NCBI GenBank assembly: GCA_944322025.1
Contig: CALUOH010000068.1
Location: 1-34,316, forward strand
Direction: 5' to 3'
From: an uncultured Bacteroidales bacterium
GTDB lineage: Bacteria; Bacteroidota; Bacteroidia; Bacteroidales; Paludibacteraceae
DNA length: 34,316 bases
How positions within the stretch are numbered: the first letter of the stretch is position 1; each line of letters starts with the position of its first letter. The notes below the pieces were generated by a model, which saw only the letters and a list, made by a program, of their open reading frames with translations, was not told the DNA's origin and did no database searches. The position numbers and the translations under genes are program-made. Shown piece after piece: positions 23,783 to 32,835 of this stretch.

Positions 23783-23815
23783 GGTGAATGAATGGTTTGA
23801 CAGACTGATAATATC

Positions 23816-25093
23816 ATGAAGAAGTTGTTGCTGAAAAACGGGCTGATATACCGTGGGTTCGGGTTCGAGCGTTGTTGTGTCCTCATTGAGAATGGGCGAA
23901 TATCGGCCATCTCAACGGAGATAGAGGCTGACGGTGTGCCGACAGTAGACCTCGCCGGGTTGACCATGCTGCCGGGTCTTGTGGATGTGCATGTGCATCT
24001 GCGCGAGCCGGGTTTCGAGTACAAGGAGACTATCGCAAGCGGGAGCGCGGCGGCGGCGCGGGCGGGATATACGGCCATTTGCCCGATGCCGAACCTCAAT
24101 CCTGCGCCGGACAGCGTGGAGCACCTGAGGGTGCAGCTGGACGCGATAGAGCGGGATGCTAAGGTGCGGGTGCTGCCATACGCTTCGATTACGGCGGGGC
24201 AGAAGGGCGAGGGCGAACTGGTGGATTTCGAGGCCCTTGCGCCATACGTCATCGGTTTTTCAGACGACGGAAGAGGAGTGCAGAGCGACGACCTGATGCG
24301 CGAGGCCATGCGCCGCTGCGCCAAGACGGGGAGGCCGATAGTGGCCCACTGCGAGGTGAACGACCTTCTGCGCGGCGGATATATACATGACGGAGAATAT
24401 GCCCGGGAGCACGGCCACAAGGGTATCTGCTCGGAGAGCGAATGGAGGCAGGTGGAGAGGGACATTAACCTTGTACGCGCCACTGGATGCAGGTATCATG
24501 TGTGTCATGTCTCGACTAAGGAGAGCGTGGCACTCGTGCGCAGGGCGAAGGCCGAGGGGCTGCCGGTGACGTGCGAGACCGCGCCGCACTATCTGCTTCT
24601 GAACGAGACCAATCTACAGAACGACGGATGCTATAAGATGAACCCGCCGCTGAGGGGCGTGGATGACCAAGCTGCCTTGATAGAAGGGGCTGTGGACGGC
24701 ACAATCGACGTGATAGCCACGGACCATGCTCCGCATTCGGTGGAGGAGAAGAGCAGGGGACTGGAGAAGAGCGCGTTCGGCATAGTGGGATTGGAGACTG
24801 CCTTTCCGCTGATGTTCACCAATTTCGTGCAGAAAGGGGTGATGTCCATGGAGCGGCTGGTGCAGATGATGTGCGTGAACCCCCGCCGTATCTTCGGCAT
24901 ACCGGGCGGGCTTAACGTGGGCGATGTGGCCGACATTGCTGTGATGAACCTCACAGCGGACTATGTGATTAACCCTAAGCACTTTGTCTCGAAGGGCAAG
25001 TCCACGCCGTTCGCTGGATATAAGGTGCAGGGCGACTGCGCGATGACAATAGTGGACGGACAGGTGGTCTTCCGCGGGTTTGATGTCGCGTGA
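23816..25093 (+). CDS. pyrC: Dihydroorotase (class I)
   Basis: 425 aa. Cyclises N-carbamoyl-aspartate to dihydroorotate in the third step of pyrimidine synthesis. It is an amidohydrolase with all metal ligands in place: His 59 and His 61 in DVHVHLREPG, a later His in VAHCEV, His in CHVSTKESV and Asp 303 in IATDHAPH. KETIASGSAAAARAGYT and PMPNLNP are typical class I signatures. The C-terminal part (VADIAVMNLTADYVINPKHF) completes the small beta domain. It starts right after a structured leader and opens the pyrimidine region; a weak hairpin follows, so carA may have its own promoter. Confidence 0.96.
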   Translation: MKKLLLKNGLIYRGFGFERCCVLIENGRISAISTEIEADGVPTVDLAGLTMLPGLVDVHVHLREPGFEYKETIASGSAAAARAGYTAICPMPNLNPAPDSVEHLRVQLDAIERDAKVRVLPYASITAGQKGEGELVDFEALAPYVIGFSDDGRGVQSDDLMREAMRRCAKTGRPIVAHCEVNDLLRGGYIHDGEYAREHGHKGICSESEWRQVERDINLVRATGCRYHVCHVSTKESVALVRRAKAEGLPVTCETAPHYLLLNETNLQNDGCYKMNPPLRGVDDQAALIEGAVDGTIDVIATDHAPHSVEEKSRGLEKSAFGIVGLETAFPLMFTNFVQKGVMSMERLVQMMCVNPRRIFGIPGGLNVGDVADIAVMNLTADYVINPKHFVSKGKSTPFAGYKVQGDCAMTIVDGQVVFRGFDVA

Positions 25094-25111
25094 GTTGTGC
25101 GCATGTGCCGA

Positions 25112-25133
25112 TGCCTGCACAGGGCAGTTTTTT
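25112..25133 (+). terminator. Weak terminator after pyrC
   Basis: A short stem (TGCC/GGCA or CTGC/GCAG within 25112-25127) is followed by TTTTTT (25128-25133), 19 nt after the pyrC stop. The stem is only 4-5 bp, so efficiency is doubtful. Confidence 0.4.
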
Positions 25134-25190
25134 CCGAGGGTGCGGAATATATAAATTTTTCTGACACGGGTTCATGTATTGACGCTCTTT

Positions 25191-25264
25191 GGCGAAATAA
25201 TGCAAGAAAATAGCGGTATCCTTGGTTGAGGGTAGCGGGAGGGTAACGGCAGAGTGGCTGAAAG
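25191..25264 (-). repeat. Interspersed intergenic repeat, copy C
   Basis: On the minus strand: CTTTCAGCC, then CCTCCCGCTACCCTCAACCA and AG (core at plus 25221-25242), then a T-rich tail TTTTCTTGCATTATTTCG matching the tails of copies A, B and D. It lies between pyrC and carA in opposite orientation to both. The surrounding gap 25134-25470 has no gene. Confidence 0.7.
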
Positions 25265-25361
25265 TGAGGTGTTGTGCTGACAGTCAATGAAAAAGGTGAG
25301 CCTAAAATAAGGCGGAGTGAGTGGCGTTTTTTTGTGTGATGGTTGTTTTGAAATATAATAC

Positions 25362-25426
25362 TTATTATTAAAGAATAATAAAAACGTCAGATTTTGGCGT
25401 GCGGGAGTGCCGCGAGAGCGCGGTGC
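25362..25426. promoter_or_regulatory. Inverted repeats upstream of carA
   Basis: TTATTATT-AAAG-AATAATAA (25362-25381) is a perfect AT-only inverted repeat. GTGCCGCG-AGAG-CGCGGTGC (25407-25426) is an 8-bp GC-rich hairpin with two G-U pairs, 44 nt before the carA ATG. No exact TAnnTTTG box was found here, so the carA promoter is unresolved. Confidence 0.4.
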
Positions 25427-25470
25427 GCATGTGCCGTAGGAGAGTGTAAGAAACAATTCAATATCTATAT

Positions 25471-26550
25471 ATGATTCCATACAACAAAAAGATTGTTCTC
25501 GAAGACGGTTCGGAGTTTTACGGATACGGGTTCGGGGCAGACCGAGAGGCTGTGAACGAGATAGTGTTCAACACGTCGATGGTGGGGTATCAGGAGATAC
25601 TCTCTGACCCGTCGTATACGGACCAGATGGTCGTGATGACATATCCGCTGATAGGCAATTACGGCATCACGGACGAGGATTTCGAGACACGCATACCCAC
25701 GATGGGCGGACTGATAGTGAGGGAGTACAACGCGCTGCCGTCCAACTTCCGTTATACGAAGACGCTTTCCGAGATACTGGAGGAGTACAACATACCGGGC
25801 ATATCGGGAGTGGACACGCGCCGCATCACGCGCATCATACGCAACGAGGGATGCCAGCGCGTGATTATAACCGACGCAGGTGTTAGCCGAGAGGAGGCTA
25901 TGGAGCGTCTGCGCAATACGCCGCTGAAGCACGACCAAGTGAGCCGCGTGACGTGCAGAAAGCGGTGGTTCTCGCGCACGCCTAACCATAAGTATGATGT
26001 GGTGGCGGTGGACTGCGGCATAAAGTACAACATCGTGCGCTGCCTGAACGCGAAGAGCTGCAATGTGACCGTCGTACCATGCACGAGCAGTGTGGAGGAG
26101 ATACTGGCGTTTCAGCCGGATGGGCTGTTCCTCTCGAACGGGCCGGGCGACCCGGAGGATGTGGCTCACGTGATAGAGATAATCAGAGAGCTGCGGGGGC
26201 GGCTGCCCATATTCGGCATCTGCCTCGGCCATCAGCTGATATCGCTCGCCTACGGTGCACAGACTTACAAACTGAAATTCGGCCACAGGGGCGGCAACCA
26301 TCCGGTGAAGAACCTGCTCACGGGGCGTGTGGAGATGACATCGCAGAACCATAATTACGCAGTTAATGCGGAGAGCCTTGCGGGGACGGGGCTTGAGATA
26401 ACCCACATTAACCTGCTGGACAAGACTGTGGAGGGTGTGCGCAGTGCGGAGGACAGGATATTCTCCGTGCAGTACCATCCGGAAAGCGCGCCGGGGCCTC
26501 AGGACAGCAGTTATCTTTTCGACCAGTTCATTGATTTAATGAAAGCCTAA
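25471..26550 (+). CDS. carA: Carbamoyl-phosphate synthase small subunit
   Basis: 359 aa. Glutamine amidotransferase subunit that supplies ammonia to CarB. The N-terminal half carries the CarA-specific domain (LEDGSEFYGYGFG, VFNTSMVGYQEILSDPSY, GISGVDTRRITRIIR). The C-terminal class I glutaminase has the nucleophile Cys 251 in FGICLGHQ and His 336/Glu 338 in QYHPES. Length and motif order are standard. It ends 14 nt before carB, an arrangement that supports coordinated expression of the two subunits. Confidence 0.97.
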   Translation: MIPYNKKIVLEDGSEFYGYGFGADREAVNEIVFNTSMVGYQEILSDPSYTDQMVVMTYPLIGNYGITDEDFETRIPTMGGLIVREYNALPSNFRYTKTLSEILEEYNIPGISGVDTRRITRIIRNEGCQRVIITDAGVSREEAMERLRNTPLKHDQVSRVTCRKRWFSRTPNHKYDVVAVDCGIKYNIVRCLNAKSCNVTVVPCTSSVEEILAFQPDGLFLSNGPGDPEDVAHVIEIIRELRGRLPIFGICLGHQLISLAYGAQTYKLKFGHRGGNHPVKNLLTGRVEMTSQNHNYAVNAESLAGTGLEITHINLLDKTVEGVRSAEDRIFSVQYHPESAPGPQDSSYLFDQFIDLMKA

Positions 26551-26564
26551 ACAAACAGTAAGTT

Positions 26565-29500
26565 ATGCCAAAGAGAACGGATATAAAGAAGGTGATGGTA
26601 ATCGGGTCAGGCCCGATAGTCATCGGACAGGCGGCGGAGTTCGACTATGCGGGTACGCAGGCATGTCTCGCACTCAGGGAGGAGGGCTATGAGGTCATAC
26701 TCGTCAACTCGAACCCGGCCACTATCATGACGGACACGCACATAGCAGACAAGGTGTATATGGAGCCGCTGACGCTGGAGTATGTGGCCAAAATCATACG
26801 CTATGAGAGGCCGGACGCGATAGTGCCGGGACTCGGCGGGCAGACGGGGCTGAACCTCGCCGTGCAACTGGCCAAGAAAGGAGTGCTGGACGAGTGTGAC
26901 GTGGAGATACTCGGCACATCGTTCGAGAGCATAGAGAAGGCGGAGGACCGCGAACTGTTCAAGGAGCTGTGCCAGAGCCTTGGAGAGCCGGTGCTGCCGT
27001 CGATGATAGCCAACAGCATGAAAGAGGGCATAGAGGCGGCGGAGCAGATAGGTTACCCTGTCGTATTGCGCCCGGCGTTCACTCTCGGCGGCACGGGCGG
27101 CGGTTTCGCTGACAACGAGGAGGAGCTGAGGGAGATAATGCGCAACGCGCTGTCGCTGTCGCCTACGCATCAGGTGCTTGTCGAGAAGAGCATCAGGGGC
27201 TTCAAAGAGATAGAGTACGAGGTGATGCGCGACGCGAACGATACGGCCATTACCATCTGTAATATGGAGAACATAGATCCTGTAGGTGTGCATACAGGAG
27301 ACTCTATAGTGGTATGCCCGTCGCAGACGCTTACGAACAAGGAGTATCAGCTGCTGCGGGATTCGGCACTGAAAATCATACGCGCCCTGAAAATAGAGGG
27401 AGGATGCAACGTGCAGTTCGCACTTGACCCGCTGTCGTTCAACTACTACCTCATAGAGGTAAACCCGAGGGTGAGCCGTTCGTCGGCATTGGCCTCGAAG
27501 GCAAGCGGCTACCCGATAGCCCGCGTGAGCGCGAAGATAGCCGTCGGGCTGCGCCTCGACGAGATACAGCTGGCCAACACGCCGGCATCGTTCGAACCCG
27601 CACTCGACTATGTGGTCACGAAGATAGCGCGTTTCCCGTTCGACAAGTTCGCAGACGCGCAGAACACACTCGGCACACAGATGAAGGCCACGGGCGAGGT
27701 GATGAGCGTGGGGCGCACGATAGAGGAGAGCCTGCTGAAGGCCGTGAGGTCATTGGAGACTGGCGTATGCCACATTTACCACAAGAAGTTCGACCACGAA
27801 GAGCCTGCCGCGCTGCTCAAATACATCAGCACGCCGACAGACGACAGGCTGTACGCCATCGCGCAGCTGATACGTCTCGGGGTGGACTTGGGCATGATTT
27901 ACAATGTCACGAAGATAGATATGTTCTTCCTTGAGAAGTTCAAGAACATCGTCAGGTTCGAGAGCGTGGTCAAGGCTCATCCGTTCGATGTGGAGACACT
28001 GCGCGACGCCAAGCGCATGGGCTTCAGCGACAAGTATATAGCGCAGTGCTGGGCATCGAACGAACATGACATCTACCGTCTCCGCGAGAAAGAGGGCATC
28101 TTCCCCGTCTACAAGATGATAGACACGTGCGCAAGCGAGTTCAGCTCGTATGTGCCATATTTCTATTCGACATACGAGGATGAGAATGAGAGCATCGTGA
28201 GCGGGAACAAGAAGATAGTGGTACTCGGCTCAGGGCCTATCCGTATAGGGCAGGGCGTGGAGTTCGACTATTCCACGGTGCACGCCATCTGGTCCATACG
28301 TGCCGCCGGATATGAGGCGATTATCATAAACAATAACCCGGAGACTGTATCGACCGACTATACCACGTCGGACAAGCTTTATTTTGAACCGCTGACGGTA
28401 GAGGATGTGATGAACGTCATCCGTCTCGAAAAGCCGGAAGGCATAGTGGTGTCACTTGGCGGACAGACGGCAATCAACCTTGCAGAACCGCTACACCGCC
28501 TCGGTGTCAAGATAATAGGTACGGACGTGAAGGCCATAGAGAACGCGGAGAACCGCGACAGCTTCGAGAAGATAATGACCACACTCGGCATACCTCAGCC
28601 TAACGGTGAGGCCGTGACCGACATAGAGGCCGGAGTGCGCGTGGCGGAGAGGATAGGTTACCCCGTACTCGTAAGGCCGAGCTATGTACTTGGCGGCCGC
28701 GCCATGCAGATTGTGAGCAACGAGGAGTCGCTGCGCCATTACCTCCAGAGCGCGGTGGAAATCAACGAGGATCAGCCTGTGCTTGTAGACAAGTATATCA
28801 TGGGCAAGGAGCTGGAGGTCGATGCCATCTGCGACGGCAACCGGGTGTTTGTGCCGGGGATAATGGAACACGTGGAGCGAACGGGCATACATTCGGGTGA
28901 CAGCATCTCGGTCTACCCGACATTCAGCGTGAGCCAGGCGGTCAAGGACAAGATACTGGACTACACCGTGCGCCTCGGTCTCGAAATAGGTATCATCGGC
29001 CTCTACAACATACAGTTCATAGCGGACGACAAGGACGATGTGTATGTCATAGAGGTCAACCCGCGCTCAAGCCGCACTGTGCCGTTCCTGAGCAAGGCGA
29101 CCAATGTGCCGATGGCTGACATAGCCACGAAGGTGATGCTCGGCCATTCGCTTGAAGAGCAGGGCTATCTCAATGTGTATCAGGAGGAGAAGAAGCGGTG
29201 GTATGTGAAAGCGCCGGCGTTCTCGTTCTCGAAGATAAGGGGCATCGACGCGTACCTTTCGCCGGAGATGAAGTCAACGGGTGAGGCGATAGGCTATGAC
29301 AACAAGCTGACACGCGCCCTGTACAAGGCCCTCCGCTCGTCGGGCATGAAACTGGCGAACTACGGCACGCTGCTCGTGACCATTGCCGATGTTGACAAAC
29401 CAAAGGCGTTGCCGTTGATACGGCGTTTCTATGACCTCGGTTTCAATATTGAGGCGACACGCGGCACGGCGGACTACCTGCGCCAACACGGCATCAGGAC

Positions 29501-29756
29501 ACGCACCCGCAGCAAGCTGTCGGAGGGCAGTACGGAACTGTTCGACGCTCTGCGCCAAGGGCATATCAACTATGTGATAAACACAATGGATATCAACCAT
29601 ATATCCACGACGAGAGACGGATACCAGATACGCCGCTGCGCCGTGGAGAACAACGTGTCGATGTTCACGTCGCTTGAGACGGTGAGGGTGCTTCTCGATG
29701 TATTGGAGGAGATTACACTCGGCGTATCGACAATAGACGCGGATGCGAATGCGTGA
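26565..29756 (+). CDS. carB: Carbamoyl-phosphate synthase large subunit
   Basis: 1063 aa. Makes carbamoyl phosphate from bicarbonate, ammonia and two ATP. The two homologous halves are clear: [20 protein letters not shown] at the N-terminus and [20 protein letters not shown] near residue 550. Each is followed by an ATP-grasp domain ([13 protein letters not shown] and [14 protein letters not shown]). The C-terminal 140 residues form the MGS-like allosteric domain ([20 protein letters not shown], then [14 protein letters not shown]), where UMP or ornithine usually bind. Length is close to the E. coli enzyme. A long hairpin follows the stop. Confidence 0.97.
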   Translation: MPKRTDIKKVMVIGSGPIVIGQAAEFDYAGTQACLALREEGYEVILVNSNPATIMTDTHIADKVYMEPLTLEYVAKIIRYERPDAIVPGLGGQTGLNLAVQLAKKGVLDECDVEILGTSFESIEKAEDRELFKELCQSLGEPVLPSMIANSMKEGIEAAEQIGYPVVLRPAFTLGGTGGGFADNEEELREIMRNALSLSPTHQVLVEKSIRGFKEIEYEVMRDANDTAITICNMENIDPVGVHTGDSIVVCPSQTLTNKEYQLLRDSALKIIRALKIEGGCNVQFALDPLSFNYYLIEVNPRVSRSSALASKASGYPIARVSAKIAVGLRLDEIQLANTPASFEPALDYVVTKIARFPFDKFADAQNTLGTQMKATGEVMSVGRTIEESLLKAVRSLETGVCHIYHKKFDHEEPAALLKYISTPTDDRLYAIAQLIRLGVDLGMIYNVTKIDMFFLEKFKNIVRFESVVKAHPFDVETLRDAKRMGFSDKYIAQCWASNEHDIYRLREKEGIFPVYKMIDTCASEFSSYVPYFYSTYEDENESIVSGNKKIVVLGSGPIRIGQGVEFDYSTVHAIWSIRAAGYEAIIINNNPETVSTDYTTSDKLYFEPLTVEDVMNVIRLEKPEGIVVSLGGQTAINLAEPLHRLGVKIIGTDVKAIENAENRDSFEKIMTTLGIPQPNGEAVTDIEAGVRVAERIGYPVLVRPSYVLGGRAMQIVSNEESLRHYLQSAVEINEDQPVLVDKYIMGKELEVDAICDGNRVFVPGIMEHVERTGIHSGDSISVYPTFSVSQAVKDKILDYTVRLGLEIGIIGLYNIQFIADDKDDVYVIEVNPRSSRTVPFLSKATNVPMADIATKVMLGHSLEEQGYLNVYQEEKKRWYVKAPAFSFSKIRGIDAYLSPEMKSTGEAIGYDNKLTRALYKALRSSGMKLANYGTLLVTIADVDKPKALPLIRRFYDLGFNIEATRGTADYLRQHGIRTRTRSKLSEGSTELFDALRQGHINYVINTMDINHISTTRDGYQIRRCAVENNVSMFTSLETVRVLLDVLEEITLGVSTIDADANA

Positions 29757-29767
29757 TGCGATGAGGT

Positions 29768-29819
29768 GACAGAGGAAGCCCCGACACTCAGAAGGAGGAG
29801 TGCCGGGGCTTCTGCTGTC
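29768..29819 (+). terminator. Long hairpin after carB
   Basis: An extended stem (GACAG with CTGTC at the base, then GAAGCCCCG...CGGGGCTTC, 29768-29819) with few mismatches and a small loop, 12 nt past the carB stop. No T run follows, so it may act as a Rho-assisted or bidirectional terminator, or protect the mRNA 3' end. Confidence 0.6.
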
Positions 29820-29946
29820 TGGCGGGATAGTGCGGTGGGGGAGGCATGATGGTTTCGTACAGGTCTGGGGCTGCCTGCCACTGGATTGGGCGGTGTGTAA
29901 AACAGGCGGTTTTGAGATGAGGTGCGGAAAATGACAACCTATGACT

Positions 29947-30016
29947 GATAAGTGAACGAATAGAGCGTTTCGCTTGGTTGAGGGTAGCGGGGAGGAGGCT
30001 GAAAGATAGCTGGAGG
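29947..30016 (-). repeat. Interspersed intergenic repeat, copy D
   Basis: On the minus strand: CTCCAGCTATCTTTCAGCC, then CTCCCCGCTACCCTCAACCA and AGCG (core at plus 29971-29995), then a hairpin AGCG-AAA-CGCT and a T-rich tail. The preceding CTCCAGCTATCT block is shared with copy A, and the CTTTCAGCC block with copy C. The hairpin in copies A and D keeps its stem while the loop differs. The rest of 29820-30148 holds no gene. Confidence 0.7.
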
Positions 30017-30148
30017 TTGCCTAACCAGTATGTGTATATCAGCGGGTTATGGGCGCGGATGCGTGTGTACAGACAGTGGTAGTTTGAGTTGTGTAGTGCG
30101 TTTTGAGCAGTGAAAGTATGTGGAGTTGCGCGGCTGTTTGCGGGTAGG

Positions 30149-30616
30149 TCACTGTCTGTCGTTTATGCGTTTCATTTTGAGAGTGAAGCAGATGAGCATG
30201 GCGTGGAAACCGATGAGGGCGAGGAGCAGTGGCCAAAGGAGGGTGGTTGCGGCGTGGGCGGCAGATGTGAGAACGGCAGCGAATATGATGTCGATGAGGA
30301 GACGAATCCATGAGAGCATGTGCTGCGCAGTGAGGTATATCTCATCGCGATGGATGTCTTTTATCTTTATGGGGTAGTTGAATATCTGCGGGAAGCGGTT
30401 GATGATGCCGAGGCCGATGTGGAAGATGGCGAGCAGGGAGAACGGTGTCCAGACAGCGCTTTTGTCGCCGAAGGTGTCGGCGCGGCCGGAGATGCCGTAG
30501 TGAGTGGGGATGATGTCGGGCATGGGTGGGTATATGTACACGATGTATATAAGTGCGGCGGCGGTGACGATGTGTGCCGCTATGTCTACGGCTGTCTTTA
30601 TATGCTTTTGTGTCAT
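30149..30616 (-). CDS. DUF1648-domain membrane protein
   Basis: 155 aa from ATG 30616 (MTQKHIKTAVDIAAH); ATGs at 30649 and 30661 would add 11-15 polar residues and are possible given a -7 box at 30685-30692. Four membrane helices are predicted (about residues 8-28, 50-72, 96-116 and 122-145). The loop after helix 1 reads PPMPDIIPTHYGISGRADTF, then GDKSAVW, the defining signature of DUF1648 (P-x-H-x-x-x-x-G-x-x-D), also found at the N-terminus of SdpI immunity proteins. Function unknown. It is divergent from pyrK and is the only minus-strand gene in the pyrimidine region. Confidence 0.8.
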   Translation of the reverse strand: MTQKHIKTAVDIAAHIVTAAALIYIVYIYPPMPDIIPTHYGISGRADTFGDKSAVWTPFSLLAIFHIGLGIINRFPQIFNYPIKIKDIHRDEIYLTAQHMLSWIRLLIDIIFAAVLTSAAHAATTLLWPLLLALIGFHAMLICFTLKMKRINDRQ

Positions 30617-30684
30617 GGTCTTATGAGTGTGGCGTTTGTTGTTTGCCATAGCATGGTGCATGAGCGTGTTGCGTATGGTGTGTG

Positions 30685-30692
30685 CAAAGGTA
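30685..30692 (-). promoter_or_regulatory. -7 box of the DUF1648 gene
   Basis: TACCTTTG on the minus strand is an exact TAnnTTTG match. The -33 element is unclear. It is divergent from the pyrK box 45 nt away. Confidence 0.5.
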
Positions 30693-30736
30693 TAAAAAAT
30701 GTGGACGCTGAGTGCGGAGGTTTTGGCGGAAAGTGC

Positions 30737-30744
30737 TAACTTTG
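30737..30744 (+). promoter_or_regulatory. -7 box of pyrK
   Basis: TAACTTTG is an exact TAnnTTTG match ending only 7 nt before the pyrK ATG, so the transcript would be leaderless or nearly so. No TTTG is found at the right distance upstream. Confidence 0.5.
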
Positions 30745-30751
30745 TATAGTT

Positions 30752-31504
30752 ATGGAATCGAGCCAATTTAAGAGAGGAAAGTACAGGGTGGCCGAGAACC
30801 GCAGTCTGACGGCGACGGTTTTCAGGATGGTTTTGGAGGGCGACACGCGCTATGTGACCGCGCCGGGGCAGTTTGTCAATGTGGAGCTGCCGGGCAAGTT
30901 CCTGCGCCGCCCTATATCGGTGTGCGACTGGGACGACAGGAGCATAACGCTGATTTACAAGGTGGTAGGCGAGGGTACGGAGATGATGAGCCGTATGGCC
31001 GAGGGCGAGGTGCTGGATGTGCTGACGGGCCTCGGTAACGGCTTCGACACACAGGTGCGGACTAAACACCCGCTGCTGGTGGGGGGAGGCGTTGGCGTTC
31101 CGCCTATGTACGCATTGGCGAAGAATCTCATTACCGAAGGTAAACGCCCGACCATGATTATGGGTTTCAATACGGCTGACGAGGTGTTTTATTTCGATGA
31201 GTTCAAGGCACTGGGGATGGATGTGTTTGTCACGACTGTGGACGGCACGGGCGGCACGAAGGGCGTGGTGACAGACGCGATGGAGAAGTACGGCATACTG
31301 TTCGATTATCTGTACGCATGCGGGCCGATGCCTATGTTGAAGGCTCTGGGTCAGGGTGTTATGACGGACGGTCAGTTGTCGTTCGAGGAGCGTATGGGGT
31401 GCGGTTTCGGCGCGTGTGTAGGCTGTACCTGCAAGACGCGTGAGGGCTACAAGCGCATCTGCAAGGAGGGGCCTGTGCTGAGGAAGGATGAGGTAATATG
31501 GTGA
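30752..31504 (+). CDS. pyrK: Dihydroorotate dehydrogenase B electron-transfer subunit
   Basis: 250 aa. Carries electrons from the PyrD FMN to NAD+ through FAD and a 2Fe-2S cluster. The FAD domain has RRPISVCDW, the NAD domain has VGGGVGVPPMYALAKNL and the C-terminal cluster motif has Cys 217, 222, 225 and 237 (GCGFGACVGC then RICKEGP), spacing as in characterised PyrK. Partner gene pyrD lies one small gene downstream. The stop codon overlaps the start of that small gene by 7 nt. Confidence 0.96.
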   Translation: MESSQFKRGKYRVAENRSLTATVFRMVLEGDTRYVTAPGQFVNVELPGKFLRRPISVCDWDDRSITLIYKVVGEGTEMMSRMAEGEVLDVLTGLGNGFDTQVRTKHPLLVGGGVGVPPMYALAKNLITEGKRPTMIMGFNTADEVFYFDEFKALGMDVFVTTVDGTGGTKGVVTDAMEKYGILFDYLYACGPMPMLKALGQGVMTDGQLSFEERMGCGFGACVGCTCKTREGYKRICKEGPVLRKDEVIW

Positions 31505-31866
31505 AAATGAAAAATATGGATAAGGAAGATATGTTAGTTCCCCAAGAGGGGGATGTGCTGCTTTGCGTGAGTATCACGAAGTCTATGAAGTCAGGGGAGC
31601 GTGGTTCTTTGTATGAGGCTACACGCAAGTGGTGGCGACTTAGCCCAAAGACAGTACAGGATGTGACGCATGTCCTTGGAGTGTATGAAGGAGAGGTGAA
31701 GGTGGTGTATGATGATGTGGTGTGGCAACTGACGGCTGACCCGCGATATGCAGGTAGATTGGAATTTACAAGTGCACATCCAGATGGTGTGAAGTCTGAT
31801 TATATAGGTAAGTATTACCGTATGCGCAGACCGACAGTTAAATTGAGAAAAGAGAATAAGTTGTGA
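31498..31866 (+). CDS. Unknown small protein between pyrK and pyrD
   Basis: 122 aa from ATG 31498; ATGs at codons 4 and 7 are alternatives. Its start overlaps the pyrK stop and its stop overlaps the pyrD GTG start by 4 nt (GTGA), so it is translationally coupled at both ends. Notable segments are GDVLLCVSITKSMKSG, SLYEATRKWWRL, VTHVLGVYEGEVKVVY and a basic tail (RRPTVKLRKENKL). The pattern S-L-Y-E-A-T-R...W followed by a hydrophobic V-x-x-V-Y strand and a later W resembles small beta-rich proteins I have seen annotated as hypothetical, possibly PUA/ASCH-like. That is a guess. No catalytic motif, signal peptide or membrane helix is visible. It is more AT-rich than pyrK and pyrD. Confidence 0.75.
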   Translation: MVKMKNMDKEDMLVPQEGDVLLCVSITKSMKSGERGSLYEATRKWWRLSPKTVQDVTHVLGVYEGEVKVVYDDVVWQLTADPRYAGRLEFTSAHPDGVKSDYIGKYYRMRRPTVKLRKENKL

Positions 31867-32786
31867 CTAAGGATATTGATTTGAGTGTTGACCTGTGCGG
31901 TCTGCGTCTGGATAACCCGGTTGTTCCGGCGAGCGGCACATTCGGCTTCGGCAAGGAGTTCAAGGATTTCTACGACATAAACATACTCGGCAGTTTCTCG
32001 TTCAAGGGGACTACGCGCGAGGCACGCTACGGAAACCCTACGCCGAGGATAGCCGAGTGCGGCGCGGAGGGGATGATTAATGCCGTGGGGCTGCAAAATC
32101 CCGGTATCGACGCGGTGATAGAGCATGAGTTGCCCGAGATGGCGCAGTATTTCCATAAGCCTGTGATAGCCAATATCAGCGGTTCCTCTGTAGAGGAGTA
32201 TGCTTATTGCTGTGAGAGGATAGACAAACAGCCGCAGGTGGGGCTGATAGAGGTGAACGTGAGCTGTCCGAACGTGAGGCACGGGGGGATGAGCTTCGGC
32301 ACTGACCCCGGGGCCGCCGCTGAGGTGACACGTGCTGTCAAGGCCGTTACGACGAAACCCGTGTTCATCAAGCTGAGCCCGAACGTGACTGACATTGTGG
32401 CAATAGCGCGAGCATGCGAGGAGGCGGGGGCTGACGGCATCTGCCTGATAAACACGCTGCTCGGCATGAGGATAGACATTGCGAGGCGGAGACCGGTGAT
32501 AGCCAACGTGATGGGCGGGTTCTCTGGACCGGCGGTGTTCCCTGTGGCGGTGCGGATGGTGTACCAGGTGAGGAAGGCGTGCAGCATTCCCGTGATGGGA
32601 TGTGGAGGCGTGGCCACGGCGCGTGACGTGATAGAGATGATGATGGCGGGAGCTACGGCTGTGCAGGTGGGCGCGATGAACCTCAAAAACCCATATGCCT
32701 GCAAGGAGATAATAGAGGCATTGCCCGGAGAGATGAAGCGTCTCGGTATCAGTAAGCTGAAAGACATCATAGGCGTGGTGGAATGA
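31863..32786 (+). CDS. pyrD: Dihydroorotate dehydrogenase B catalytic subunit
   Basis: 307 aa, GTG start at 31863 overlapping the previous stop; no better start exists. Oxidises dihydroorotate to orotate with FMN. Class 1B features: the catalytic base Cys 135 in VNVSCPNVRHGG, the N-terminal NPVVPASGTFGFGKEF, KLSPNVTDI, and the FMN phosphate site GCGGVATARDVIEMMMAGATAVQVG. It forms a heterotetramer with PyrK encoded upstream. Confidence 0.96.
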   Translation: MTKDIDLSVDLCGLRLDNPVVPASGTFGFGKEFKDFYDINILGSFSFKGTTREARYGNPTPRIAECGAEGMINAVGLQNPGIDAVIEHELPEMAQYFHKPVIANISGSSVEEYAYCCERIDKQPQVGLIEVNVSCPNVRHGGMSFGTDPGAAAEVTRAVKAVTTKPVFIKLSPNVTDIVAIARACEEAGADGICLINTLLGMRIDIARRRPVIANVMGGFSGPAVFPVAVRMVYQVRKACSIPVMGCGGVATARDVIEMMMAGATAVQVGAMNLKNPYACKEIIEALPGEMKRLGISKLKDIIGVVE

Positions 32787-32835
32787 TGTTCCGATGTGGA
32801 TGTCAGGCATTCCCGTACTGTACACGTTGCGAGTT

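Noticed and set aside
25191..30016. CRISPR array made of the interspersed repeats
   Set aside because: Copies are kilobases apart, in two orientations, diverged, and no cas gene is present.
30617..31069. Upstream extension of the DUF1648 gene to 306 codons
   Set aside because: It would overlap the pyrK coding region and both divergent promoters; the conserved domain and first membrane helix start after 30616.
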